64,000 nt of DNA from positions 6,753,034 to 6,817,033 of the forward strand of contig CAVNZM010000017.1 in the NCBI GenBank assembly GCA_963693365.1, read 5' to 3'. Shown piece after piece: positions 1-13,194 of this stretch (within the stretch, counting starts at the first letter, position 1; each line of letters begins with the position of its first letter). The notes under the pieces were generated by a model. It was not told the origin of the DNA and ran no database searches. It worked only from the letters and a program-made list of their open reading frames with translations. The position numbers and the translations under genes are program-made. Origin of the DNA: Amoebidium appalachense. Its lineage: Eukaryota > Ichthyosporea.

Positions 1-1041
1 CAGACGAAGCCACAGCACGGGCACGTTCCGTGAGCCCACGTATGGACATGGTGCTGTGTGTGTGTGTGTGTGAAACGGGTGCTTATACGTGTGTGTGTAC
101 GTGTGTGAGTGTGCACCCTAACACGTACTGACGTGTTGCCGCACGTGCGACGTTTTAACATCTACTCAGGCGGCCCTTTTAAGTAAAAAAAAAAAAAAAA
201 AAGGAGACACCGCCTCAGTAGGTGGTAGGTGTGCACCAGTGCCGTGTGTGATTCACCTCATGACCCCTTCAAGTGCTGCGGCAATTATGCAAGTATTTCC
301 CTAGTATAAGTCAAGCTCTGACGACGTCTAAAGTTGGTTCTGGCCTTCCAACATGAATTTAGTTTCTGGTAGCCACAATCACAATGGCGTCTTTGCTGGG
401 GTCTGTACATATGCAGAGGGGGGGCCATGAAGTAAGAACTCTGGAGTTTTTCTTCGCTGCTGAGGAAAATCGGTAGTGATGGTTATGACACGTGTGACAC
501 GATACGGAAGGCATGAACCAACAGTAGAACGTTTGCTGAACAAGAGGCCCTTCAAGGATTTAAAAATTTATTTCACACAACCAAAACGACAGAACTTAGT
601 TTACAGGAAGAGGTGTATACTTGAGAGGTTTGTAGAAAGCACTGTCAAAGTCGGCACGTTGACTTATTTTGTGCAAGCTAGTTTGACCACGTAATAGGTG
701 AAAGAAGAAAAATAATCAACCAAGGGCAAAATAGAAATAGAAGACTCTGAAAACTCCTATATTCATGGAGAAAGTTGTTGGTAAAGAGTGAAAGAAACTA
801 GGTGGCCCTAAAACTCAAGAGAACCACTGCAGTGGAAATAGAACGGCGAAAAAGGTGTGTTCACAACCTGATGATAAAAATAACATCGTATTTTGTTGCA
901 AAACCAGGAGTCCAGTCACTGGCACAGCACACCCAAACAGGTCCCAAAAAAACCTGCTACTCTTATCTTGCACTCCTTACATACCCGTAACTTCACGAAA
1001 TATTTCATGCAACGTTAAACAGAACAAACCCCAGATAAACC
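1..1041. other. 5' flank without a recognised gene
   Basis: This stretch contains a short (GT)n tract near position 60, an A-tract near 185-202 and unique-looking sequence. Several short open frames exist, such as one at 476-694, but none shows a recognisable domain or convincing splice context. I see nothing supportable as a gene. It is the 3' flank of the minus-strand HSF-type gene. Confidence 0.5.
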
Positions 1042-1902
1042 CTAGAACGGCCTCCACACTGTCGTCTGTCCCTGCCCACTGGTGTCAGGCACTGGTTTCC
1101 ACATGTTACTGTCCGGGTAATATCCCTGGTCGTAGTAGTGTGCGAGCTCGTAGGGAGGGTAGTGTCTGGTGGACGGGGGCGCATAACTCTCGTAATGTTT
1201 CTCATAATAGGTGTCGTGGTGCGTCTCGGGAGCTACGTAGTATTTCTCACGACGGTCATAGTAGTAGCTCTCTCCCTGTGTGTGTGTGTCTGCCTGCCAA
1301 TACTCGTCCCGTGCCTGTTTAACCCGTGTCTCCGGTAGTGTGAGGCTGTCGCTAGCCCTCCGCTTGTTCTGTTTGTGACAGCCACAGTCGTGGCAGCACT
1401 CCTTACTTGCGTGTGTTCCCTCCCCGTAACTGGCCTGTGGTGGTGACCGACTGGACCGAGAGTCGCTAGTCTCGTCCGACACCTGTGACGTTTTCTTCTC
1501 GTCTTCCTCCTTTCCCTCACCCAACCGTTTGTCCTTGTTTTTCAGTGGCATACGCTTCATCTTCATCATAAGCTCGGGGTTGTCACGCACAAAAAAATTG
1601 TTGCGGAAAATCATAGGTGGTCTGCGCCCGTTCACCAGTTTCGTGTACCCGTTCACCTTGTTAAACCCATACATGTTCAGCTGGCGCACAAAGGAGGAAA
1701 AGTTGCTTGTCTTGAACGTAGAGCAAAGAACCTTCTCAACGAAGAGGTCAACGTTTCGGATAACAATGGCTTGCCCATCCGTGGTCCAAGCAATTGCTTC
1801 GTCAAAGTTAGAATCGTCCACCAAAAAGCGCAGTTTCGTGACAAAGGCAGTGGTGGGCATGTGGTATGGCGACGCCAACCACGAAGGCATAGTGTTGGGC
1901 AT
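1042..1902 (-). CDS. HSF: Heat shock factor (HSF) DNA-binding-domain protein, single exon
   Basis: The 286-residue frame starts with a winged-helix HSF DNA-binding domain at about residues 17-115. It shows the family signature around SSFVRQLNMYGFNKV (the recognition helix and following strand), then a shortened wing and a FRNNFFVRDNPELMMKMKR segment. HSF proteins bind nGAAn repeats in the nucleus and activate chaperone genes. The start at 1902 is supported by an in-frame stop about 66 bases upstream with no earlier ATG. After the domain there is a lysine/glutamate-rich stretch, a small cysteine cluster (CCHDCGCHK) and a tyrosine/histidine-rich tail. I cannot see the long hydrophobic HR-A/B heptads that trimerise classical HSFs, so this may be a short or atypical HSF. 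Unlike the other large genes here it has no introns and no microsatellites. The family assignment is sure; DNA-binding specificity and trimerisation are not. Confidence 0.88.
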   Translation of the reverse strand: MPNTMPSWLASPYHMPTTAFVTKLRFLVDDSNFDEAIAWTTDGQAIVIRNVDLFVEKVLCSTFKTSNFSSFVRQLNMYGFNKVNGYTKLVNGRRPPMIFRNNFFVRDNPELMMKMKRMPLKNKDKRLGEGKEEDEKKTSQVSDETSDSRSSRSPPQASYGEGTHASKECCHDCGCHKQNKRRASDSLTLPETRVKQARDEYWQADTHTQGESYYYDRREKYYVAPETHHDTYYEKHYESYAPPSTRHYPPYELAHYYDQGYYPDSNMWKPVPDTSGQGQTTVWRPF

Positions 1903-4278
1903 ACTGTCGGCTAGGGGGCCTACTGCCCTCTCACAGTCACAAGAACGAAGTGCTTTTTTCTGTACTTAGTGGAGAGAGTCAAGAGGGAAAAAAACGTAGG
2001 GAAAAAACTGCGATAAGACTGCTACAATCAAGGATTAGTTGGACGTTGGAATGTGCTGGCTCGACTGGGAATATTCTGAAATGGGTAAATCAAATGACCA
2101 AGAAATGCGCCCTCTGATTGGCTGACAAGAAGAATCACTAAAGGGGTAAATGGAACGTGGGTGAGGGTCATGGATCACGCGCAAAATCGTGGTGAAGGCA
2201 TGGTCTCTATTCTCATATTTGCAACACAGGCATAAAAAATCTTATTTGTGGTTTGATTCTTAGTAGATACAGTAATTTATGAGCGAGTGACCGCAAAGAA
2301 ACAAATCCAACTGCTCAGTATCAAATGCTAAGACTCAGCGCGTTAACGTTTCGAGTTGATTGGCCGTATGCTAAATTCGAATAATCGGATTGCGATGGTC
2401 GCGTGAGCTTATTCCGAACTAAAGGCTCAACTCTGATGGGAAAACATTGTCTGCTGAGTCTAATAATAAAATATGGCCTTAGATACAAATAAGTTTTTCA
2501 AAGGAGCATAATATCATATCCTTTGCTGGGGTCGATATTATTCGCAGAGCGAAGTGGCAAATTCAACCCTTTCTATTTGTTTCATCTTGGCACCAATGAA
2601 ACGAGAGTTTTTCGAATGTGACTCTCCCGACACGCAAGCACTGGCACGATTTTAATCAGTGAATTTTAGACTATCTGAGAAATAATCTGTCGAATCAAGG
2701 GGCCTCGCCCATGCTGCCATACATGGCCAGTGCCAGCACGATGGTCTATTTAGAAGAATAAATATTCTTCAAAAATAAAGTGATATTTTGGTGTTAAATC
2801 AAAGTTGATCACGAAACTTGTTACCCATATGGTAAGATTGCATGTTGATACAATATACGCCTGAGAAAATCATCGGAGATGCATTCGTACACAGGTATTG
2901 TACCGTGTGATCATGGCATATGAACAGAAGAAAATGAGATATATGAAGGATATATCTTTTCCTTGGGAAAATATCCCACAAGTCAGGTACATAACGGAAG
3001 GTCACCTGTTTACCATAACACGTAGCACACGCACGCACATGCGCTCGCACACACGCACACACCTGCACTAGCTCGCACATATAAATATAGAAAATAAAAT
3101 ACTTATATGTTGATGTTCCAAGCTATGGGGTTTGCTATATAGATAGATTTAGGAATCCAGGTTGGCTAGGTTTACTTACTATGAAGTGAAATTCGTCCGC
3201 CTTCGAATTTCGAATTCGTAAACTTTATATTTGAATTTCTTGGTCATCACGTAAACTATTTTGCAACTTTGACATTGGTGTATACATTTATATATAAAAT
3301 ACTTATAAATATTTTTTTTATTCTATTGAATGATTTTTTTGCTTTAGGCTGAACGTCATAGAATTCAGGAATTCAAAAGATTTCTTTGGAAATAGCACCC
3401 ACAACTCCTATTCCTAGTGCTAGGGAGACGTCGAAAATGCTCCGTGATTGTTTGATCACGGTCCCGGACAGTGAAGCCTGGCACTTACACTGTACGTCGC
3501 CGAACGTGAGGCAGTCCTGAACGCGTGCCGCAAAACATGCCATGTGTATGTACTACAGTTGTAGGTCCGCGTGTAAACTGTTTTTCTTAGTACAATTTAT
3601 AGGAATATGTGTACTGTGTAAGTCAAACCAATAACTAAGAACTAAGCTGCATTGGCAGCACATTGAAAAGGAACCTCTATAGAACAAAGTTCTGAATGGA
3701 ATTTGTGGCGTTACAGACTGACGCGGCTCAGTGGAATCACGGTCAGTGAGCTAAATTTACACAGACACTCTGGCCATGGGCATGCGACGCATGCGTCTGG
3801 TAATAGTATCCGGGGACTAAAAAATATCTACATGTACACAAAATATAAAGAGCTTGTACCTAAATATTCTTGATTAGCCTTCTTGTTCCGAACATGCACT
3901 TACTGACTTATCTAAAGGCTTTGAAAAGCATAGGCCTACAGTGCTACACGCTCCCACAACATGACTCGGCCTGACATGAGTACTGACACGGTCAGCGGGT
4001 CGGTGAGCCCCACCGTTGCGGGGCGGGCAGCGGGCCGGGCCGGCCCCCGGGCCGGCCCCCCGGCCATTTGTAGGATGATACGTAACACAGTCACAACCGC
4101 GTTGTGACGTCACGTAGAAGTCCCCGCCGATATATCCTTGAAAAAAGTTCACGACCGGGGGGAGGGCGAAGAGAGGACTCTATGATGGAGGCACTGAGGA
4201 TCTGGGGGGCCGAGCGTGTGCCAGGGGGGCCCCTCATGCGCCTGAGTCCCGCCCAGGGTGGGTGGGGTTCAGGGGAAG

Positions 4279-4342
4279 GGGGGGGGGGGGGGGGGGGGGG
4301 GGGGGGATGGGGGGGGGGGGGGGGGGGGCACTGCGCATGCTA

Positions 4343-4375
<33 letters not shown>
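4279..4375. repeat. Poly-G tracts
   Basis: Two guanine runs of several tens of bases, broken by single A, C or T bases, sit in a GC-rich 0.5-kb patch. They could form G-quadruplexes on the plus strand. Long runs like these recur throughout the window and are error-prone in assemblies. Confidence 0.9.
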
Positions 4376-4377
<2 letters not shown>

Positions 4378-5819
4378 GGGGTCACTCCCCACTGATAAAA
4401 AAAAAAACCCCTCCCCCCCGGCCCCAACTTGCAACGTGGGCACCCTGCGGCCACCCAAGGACCGTGTGTATTACTGTAGTAATGGCCTGCGGGTCACCTG
4501 CACACCACGTGCCACGTGCAAGGGGATTTCGACACTCTCTACTGCCCCCTCTTAGGCCTACTACCCTGCAGGTTATGCCAGCGCGCAGCATTCAAATTAA
4601 TCATGCATGCAACGGCACACACGGTTTTCGCCGTGGCATCGCGTAAATATACTTTCTCAGTGACACCACCGGCCACCAAAAATTTTCATGATCCCATATA
4701 AGGGAAATTTAGCACACAACTAGTGTGCCATGACAGAAGATCAGCACAGTCACACACATACATACACACATAAGCGGCAATGCCATGCACACATACACAC
4801 ACACACAAACACACACACACACATGCATGCATGCATCATGATGTGTGCATGCATGACGGTCAGCAATTGTGCACTGTACACGCATGTTCTTGCATTTTAT
4901 TGCATTTTTATTATTTTAAATTCAATCGGGTCTGACCTTTATTCAGCACCGCTGTCTTCCAACTTGTCATGGTGGTTTAAACTTACCGGCCACAAAGCTG
5001 AGACCTGTGTTTAACTTTCTTCTTTCTAAACTGAGCCCGTCAAACAGACATGGCAGCTGAACGATTAGGCTGCCGCATCATATTAGAAAGGGGGGGCTTG
5101 CTTCCTACCGTGTGGATCTGGCGGGGGGGTCCAGTTACGAAATTTCTCCTATCCGCTGCCGGGGTCTAACATAGCGTCGTGGTTCTGTGAAGTTTAGGGT
5201 CACGTGGGATGCATGCTGTATCCCATATTTCTGGGTCTCAATGCCAATGCATGCTGTGTGCCCCGTATAGTGTGCACAGGTGTTGTAAGTTGCACTCTCC
5301 GACGTACCGGGTATGTATCTGCATTCGGGGCAGGCTGGTAGGGTGTGTGTGTGTTAAGGGGGGTTGCAGGAAGGTGGGGGGGCGTGGGGGGGGAAGGGGG
5401 GGGGACAGGGGGTGGGAATGGGTGGGGGGGAGGGGGAAGGGGAGGTTGCTTCTAGGTGTTGTGGCTTGTTTCTTTCTGCGACAGTCAACTTTTTGGTTTT
5501 GCCAGCTTTGTGTTTGTTTTTTTAATCCGGCGGCTCCAAGTGCCTATGTATCCTACAGTACATCAAGGTATCCGCATATTTGCTCAAAGAAAAGTTCAGA
5601 GATTCGTACAGACATATTGGCCACGATGGGGTGTCTCGGGCCCGTGGGTGCTTCGCTAGCGCTGGTGGGATGGTGATGCCCCTCAGGCTGGTGTAGAGGC
5701 CCTACCGATTTAATCATGGGTGATGCTGCATGCAGTCCGGTGGGGGTGGTAAGGTGCAGCCACTCCATAGGGTTGCTAAAAATAGCGGCTGGGTGATGGC
5801 ACGGCCGGCAGCTCGTCCT

Positions 5820-6014
5820 GCCCGTGGTGGGTTAAGGGGGGTGGAGGAGGGGGGGGGGGGTGGGGGGGGGGAGGGGGGAGGGGGGAGGGGATAGGGGGGG
5901 AGGGGAGGGGGGGGGGGGGCAGGGGGGGCACCCAGTTGGGTGGGGGGGGGAGGACGGGGGGGAAGGGGGTGAGAGAGAGAAAGAGAGGGGGGGGGGAGGG
6001 GAGAGAGAAAGAGG

Positions 6015-6102
<88 letters not shown>

Positions 6103-6214
6103 AAGAGAGAGAGAGAGAGAGAGGGGGGGGGGGGGGGGACTCGAAGAGAGAGAGAGAGAGAGGGAGGGAGAGAGAGACAGACTAGAGAGAGAGAGAGAGG
6201 AGGTGAGGCTGACC

Positions 6215-6245
<31 letters not shown>
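5820..6245. repeat. Composite G-rich / (GA)n / poly-C block
   Basis: A G-rich stretch with GA interruptions leads into (GA)n (about 6019-6123), further GA/G-rich DNA and then a 30-base C tract (6217-6247). This is simple-sequence DNA. The open frames across it are translations of the repeat. Confidence 0.92.
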
Positions 6246-6247
<2 letters not shown>

Positions 6248-7736
6248 TGCTCCCCGGCCATTCAGCGGCATATACCCGCTCTTGGCTGGAGCGACTCGTC
6301 CAATCATTCGGCATAACATTGCTACGGGCCCCGGAAACCCGGAAGTGATAGGATGCCGTGTGGCGGCACAGAATCGGATCATGTCTGTGGCTGTGGTCTA
6401 CCCTGATATATATATCGATCTCAAAACAGGGCCAAGTGTATTGCTGAAGTCATAGGAATAATACTCTGCACAGCACATTATGATTTTTGCTGCAATGCTT
6501 TTTGCATATAGTAGTTCGTCGCGGTAAACCATTACGGCCCATAAGTTGCAAACAGCGACACATTGCTCTGCATATTAAGTCATCATTTCGGCCTGGCATA
6601 AGTAAATCGGTTTCGAACAAATCAGAATAGTTTTAGTGAAGTCAACAATAGTCCTAGCGCTCTACATGGTACACTTTGAAAAGATTCAATTATTATTATA
6701 TTCAGAGTCAAATGATCATGATCTAAACTCCATGGATTCGAGTTGAACAATTCACCTTGCAGCCATGATGCAGACAGCTCTGCTGATGTGGCCCATATTT
6801 CAAAATAACATGTGTTAATAAGTTCAGTAGTAGAGTGTTTCATATGGTTAACGTTAAGGAAGTCGATCCTCTACTGAAACGGCCAGGCTATATTTGCAAC
6901 TCGCAAGCCTGAGAAGTATCAGTCACTCTAAGCATTTGGAAGGCCTACCATGATTGGCCAGCACGAGCCGTCAACTGATCATGAAGGCCCACCTCCCTCC
7001 CGGGGCGGAGTCCCCCCCTTCCCCCCCCCCCCCCCCCCCCCCCCCCCTCCCCCCCCTTCCCCCCTCCTCGGGGTACCCGGCCCGTCCTACCCATTCGTGC
7101 TCACTACATGTGCATGCACATCGTATTAAGTGGGCATGCACTCGCAATATCAATAATTGGATAACATTGAGTCAGTACGTGTGCTTGTAGCACCTACAGG
7201 TTGACGTGTACTGTACATGCTGTGATTGTAACAGTGATGTCATTTTCTTGAAAGCAGCCACTTCGCAACTCATGATCACGGTAGAGTGGGAGTCGCTGCT
7301 GTACATGTGTCTCACCCACCGTGGCCTGTCACACACACGTCGTGTGCTTTTTATGAGCATACGTGTGTGTGTGTGTGTGTATTGCGGGTGTGATTCACGG
7401 TGTGTCACGTCACGAGTCAACTTTGGAAAGGATTTCACGCTCACGTGTGTATGTGGCTGGTTTCAATTGGCTGAGGGACCATGTGAGTGCATGGATGTCA
7501 TGCCATTGGGGTGACACTGTATGCAAAGTGTGTGGAGGTGTATCTGCCGCCGGGTGCAACTCATGGGTTTCGAAATCTAGCTGTGACATCGAGACTAATT
7601 GGCGTGCGTGTATGCCATCAGTACAGAGGCCTCTGGATGATCATGATGCGTGTGAATATGAGCTTGGGCAATGGTGTCTGACGGTTTTTTTTTCTTTTTT
7701 TTCTTTTTGTGTGTGTGTGTGTGCAGTGCGTGTGGC

Positions 7737-7772
<36 letters not shown>

Positions 7773-8067
7773 TTATTGTGTGTGCATCATATGCCTGCAA
7801 TTTGGCGCGCATCTGTTCGAAGTTCATCATGTTGTGTCCACCAACACCATGTCGACCGTGCACACCAATCACCCTGTTACACAAGGAGAACTATTTAATT
7901 GAATCTAACTTTCGGGGTGTGTGTGTGTGTGTGTGTTGCCCATGTATATGGGGTCCAGCCCCGTGCATTTTTCTCTCAACTGTGGATACATGATAACGGC
8001 TGCCACAGGCATACCATCACCACTACACCACTTCAACACTACCACGTGTTTGTGCACGTGCATACAT

Positions 8068-8100
<33 letters not shown>

Positions 8101-8102
8101 CC

Positions 8103-9108
8103 CTAGAGCAGCATGGTGGTGGGCTTCTCGAGATAGTCCTTGAATGCCTTGAGCCACTGTGCGCCCACAGCCCCGTCCACGACCCGGTGGTCGCAGCTCA
8201 GCGTCACCCGCATGGTCGTGCCCTCAACTACTTCCCCTGTGTGGTCAGTGTGTCAGTGCCCTGCATGATCACACACACCCCTAATGATGTATTCTGGCCC
8301 TGCCTAACCATACACACACACACACAGACACACAGACACAAGACACACACACAGACACACACACACACCTCTGGTGCCTGCATAACCACACACATCCCCT
8401 CGTTACGCACCCCACCGATCTGACCCTCCCACCCTCCCTGCATCTCCCACTACACCCCTACCAGTCAAACTACACCGACACGTGCTCCTGGCCAGCGCAA
8501 CATCTTCCCATCCACGGGCGTTTCCCCTACAGAGTTCACCCTCTTTCTCTAACCGCAACCACCTGTGCTCCGTGTATGTTGACTCTGAACACCCCATATT
8601 CATCATAACTCTTGGCCCACCACCACCCTTTCTCGAGAGCGATGTGGCTGTTGGATTTTGAAAAACACAGACACAAGTTACCCTGGCGGTGAAACCAGTA
8701 TCCCTTTCTTAGGTCACAACACCATTTCTCTGTTCTTTGGGTACATCTGTGTGCACCTGTACACGTGTGTGTGTGTGCATGTGTCTGTGTGGGTGTTAGT
8801 GTGCGTACATGTGTATGTGCGCAAGACATACCGTTATGGACGAGCATAGTCTTCTGAGCGCCGCCGACGGCCAAAATGCAAGCCTGGGGGGGGTTTATGA
8901 TAGCGCTGAACTGGGAGATGCCGAACATGCCCAGGTTGCTGACGGTGATGGTGCCCCCCTGGTACTCGTGGGGCTTAAGCTTGTTGGTCTTGGCACGGTC
9001 GGCTAGGTCCTTGATCAGGCGGCTGATCTCAGCTAGGCCCTAAGAGGGCGCCCCCGGGGGGGGGGGTTAGAATGAATGACACAAGGGGAGAGGGGAAGGG
9101 GAGACAGG

Positions 9109-9166
<58 letters not shown>

Positions 9167-10324
9167 GTAACGGCATAAGGGGCTTTGGGAGGTCGAGTTT
9201 GGGGTGTCTCTGGTTGTGTGACTGTTTATCTATCTGTGGTTGCGGGTGGGCTGGGTTGGGTGTGCGGGTGGGTGGGTGGGTGGGTGGGTGGGGGGGGGGG
9301 GGGGGGGGGGGGGGGGGACGCGCGAACCAACATGTCAAGAGCGAGTAACACAATCTGGGGCCATGCAAAAAGAAAGTTAACACACTTTCAGTATGTAAAG
9401 AAATTAAGTGCCGTCCTCTGCTCATCTCCTCAATCCACCCCCCCCCCCCCTCCCCTCCCCTCTCTCCTTCTTTTCCTTCCGAATCATTTCTTCCTCCATT
9501 TCTCCCTTCGTCCCTTTCTCTGCACTTCTCATCTCCCTCTGAGAGTCAAAAGATTTATCTACACACACTGTTTTCTCACTTCCCTCCTGTGCCTTCTTTC
9601 CCCTCTCTTACACGCCTTTCCATAAACCCCCCACTTTAATCATTTCTACTATCAAAATCTCTCTCCCACCATACCTTTGTCTCAGCAGCAGGAACGATAG
9701 GTGTAATGAGGCCACTGGGTGTGGACACGGCCACACTGACATCGACATTAGTGTAGCGCCTGATGACTGGGTCCTGCCAGCTGCTGTTGCACTCAGGCAC
9801 GGCCCTGGAGGCAAGGGCTGTGGCCTTGACGATAAAGTCGTTGACACTGAGCTTGAAGTCCTTTGCATTGCTGTTGAGCTGCGCACGTAGCCTTGGGGGG
9901 GGGGGGGGGGGGGGGGGGGGGGAGGGGGGGGGAGTGAGTGAGTGGGTGAGTGAGTGAGTGAGTGTGTGAGTGAGTGAGTGTGTGTGTTGGGGGCCGAGGG
10001 GGGGGGGGGGGGGAGGAGTGGTAAGAACGGGGTGCACAGCTCAGAGAAAATGAAAAATAGGCAACAAAGTGCCAGAATGCCAAAGGCCGGATAAAAAGTG
10101 TTTTCTTTCTTTCTTTCTTTCTTTTTTTTTCCCCTTTCTTTCTTTTCTTTTCTTTTTTTCTTTTTCTTTTTCTTTCTTTTTTTTTTTTTTTGGGGGGGGG
10201 GAGGGGGTTAGAATGTATTATGGAGTGAAAACTCATGACGGGGTAACACTGTGCAGATTGCAAAGCGCACTGAAAGAGTGTGAATCGTGGGTGAGTGAGT
10301 GTGAGTGAGCGAGTGAGTGAGTGA

Positions 10325-10357
<33 letters not shown>

Positions 10358-10461
10358 CGCGTGTGTTCTGGGGAGGGGCACTGCTCCAGGCAGAGAGTAA
10401 AGCAGGCAACAAAGTACAAGAATGCCAAGGGGGACAAAAACAGGAAGTAAGAGCGATTGGT

Positions 10462-10496
<35 letters not shown>

Positions 10497-13067
10497 TGTA
10501 TGCGTTAGATGGTTGGAAATATGGAGGAGACACCAGAGGACAACAACAAAACGTCACAAAAATGAGAAACCCGAAATCAAACAATATAAGTGTGCAGGCA
10601 GAAGACACTTGAACAGAGCCCATCATCAGGGTGGGTTCCTACGTCTCCACCAAACAATGGTTTGCGGGGGTAGGATTACATACTCCATGAGGGCGTCGAG
10701 GCGGACCTCCTGTGTGAGATAGTAGTGGGGGATGGTGGTCTTGGACTCGAGCAGGCGGGAGGCGATGATCTGGGGGTGATGTGAGTTAGCACATGCTGCA
10801 AGTGAAATCAGTTCATACTCTATATTGCTATTGGAATAAAGGGAGGGGGGAGAACAGGATGCAGAGCAAAGAAGAAAGGGAGGCACGGGGCACACTTGGA
10901 CCATTGAGCCAGATCCTTCACCAGGTGTGTTGCTACGCCTCTACAACAAAAAAAAAAAAAAGGGGGGGGGGGGGGGGGGGAGTAGAATCACAGGCAAACA
11001 AATGGTAAAAGTTTTAAAGGGAGGGGGACAGAAGTAAGCCATCCGTGCGCACAAAGGTAGCCCAACAGGGGTGGACATAATGTGTGGGCACGTACCTTGC
11101 GCATGTTTGTGAGCTCTGTGTCCTGGAATGGGCTGGATGGAGCTGCACCGGCCGGGGCTGCGGTACCGCCACCCGATGCAAGCACTGGGGGGAGAATGGG
11201 TCAGAAAAAGGGAAATTGGGCAGAATGAGGGCAGCAAAAGAACAGACACCACCATGTAGGGTGTAGTAGAGTGTGTGGACCATGGGGGTGTCGGAGGCAT
11301 ATGGTGCTGGGGGGTGTGAAGACCCCACTCTCGTTATAGTGCAATCCCGGTTCAGCCCACCCCACCTCCCCCTCCACCTCCCCTCTCCTCTCAGATGTCA
11401 CCGCCTCTCTCCTGTATTAATCCAAAACGGCACACGATATAGCATCCCCCACGCTATTATGTCAACGCCAGGAAACGACATCATATGGGCCTACAGACTG
11501 TATTGATGGTATCATAAAAATACTCCAGTACGCGTGTGTGTATGTACCCCCCCCCCCCCCCCCCCTCCCCCCCCCCCTCTCTCCCCAGTTCACCCATCGG
11601 GCCCAGACACACGTGGCTGCCGTCCTTTCCAAACCTCACCACCCCCCCACCATTCGTCTTCTTGTCCACCAACATGCTCATTATCCACCAACATGCTCAT
11701 TATCCACCAACATGCTCATTATCCACCAACATGCTCATTATCCACCAACACAATATGGTGAGAATACCCCTCCCTTCCCCCCCCCCCACACACACACCCA
11801 CGCACACACATAGCCCCCTCCTCACATCATACAGGTCGTCATTTGTGTGCATTACAGACAACCACAACCCACCCACCCACCCCCCATGCGCACACACCCC
11901 CACTCACGCACCTGACTTTGCATGGCTGTAGATGTCCGACTCCACTACCCGACCATCGGGGCCAGTACCCTTGAGTCCACTGCAAAGCAACACCATTAGC
12001 ACATAGGCACCCCCATGTCATTAAATCCCTGCTCAACACACACAAGCACGCACCCTCCCCCTCCCCCCCCCCCCCCTCCCCCTTCCCTCCTCTCCCCCCC
12101 CCCCACCCCCCCCCCCCCCCCATCCCCCTCTAACACCCACACACCCACACATCCACACACTCTGTGTGCATCACCACCGACCTGCATACATGCAGCAGAT
12201 AACAAAACAAGAATAAATGCTGAATTCTTACAATAATATTTTTAACTCAGTCGGGCAGCAGTTTGCTATGGAAACCATGTGTGAAAATATGTGCACCTTA
12301 CATCCCCCCCCCCCCTCCCCTCACCTATGTCCCAAACACACAAACGCCCACATACACACACACACATGTCCCCCTGCCCCTCCCCAAAACCCCAAAACAC
12401 ACCCGCCCACCCACCCACACCCACACCCACACCCACCCCCACCCACATGCACCCACGTACGTGAGGTCCAGGCCCAGCTCCTTTGCCAGTTTCTTTGCCA
12501 GTGGGCTGCCCTTGCCATCACTGGACACAGCTACTGCCTGAAACACATACGTCAGACCCCGGGGGAGGGGGGGGGGGGGGGGGGGGGGGGGCTTGGGAGG
12601 GCTTGGAACAAGAGTACACGACAAGCCAAAGACGATAAACGATAATGTGAATCTTGAACACAGCCCCTCACTCATCCCGGGGAGAAGGGGGAAAAGTGGG
12701 AAAGGCAGGGTGGTGGTGGTGGTGGTGGTGGTGGTGGTGGTGGGGGGGGGGGGGGGGGGAAGGGGGAGACGCAAAAAAAGAAAATGAACACAGACTCTTC
12801 GACTTGCTCCGCATGGTTCGCAACATTTGCTTTAGCAAGAAGAGGTGGGTCACCCTGCTTTGGCTAATCTTGGTGCACCACAAAAGAACAAACTGTGCAT
12901 GGAACTTTGGCATCGTTTAGAGCTTCCTTTGCAAATGGCGACTACCGATCAGCGCCGATCTCAAGCAGGAAGTGACGCCACCTAAGGTAGCCCATATTCA
13001 CTCAAAGAAGTGTTGTTTGTGCAAAAATCCCCATCATGTTGTGGTTCTCGATACGCTATTGAGTCCA

Positions 13068-13108
<41 letters not shown>

Positions 13109-13158
13109 GAAGGGGCAGGGTTGTGTGTGTGAGTGTGTGTGTGGCGTCGAAAGGGGTG

Positions 13159-13194
<36 letters not shown>

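Larger units (their letters stand above)
1970..8102. other. Intergenic region with low-complexity tracts
   Basis: About 6.1 kb between the HSF gene and the 3' end of the E2 gene. It is AT-rich near 2.0-3.9 kb, GC-rich at 3.95-4.55 kb, and then holds poly-G tracts (4279-4375), a G/GA block (5820-6245), a C tract (7020-7062) and (GT)n (7360-7380, 7700-7772). Open frames here are short and mostly made of repeat translations (poly-Gly, Ser-Leu, Arg-Glu). I see no exon with domain similarity. The 5' regulatory region of the HSF gene should lie just above 1902. Confidence 0.5.

Noticed and set aside
381-2560. Shared CTTTGCTGGGGTC word at about 389 and 2521, considered as a snRNA or repeat
   Set aside because: The match fades after about 14 bases, and neither site has snRNA boxes that I could recognise.
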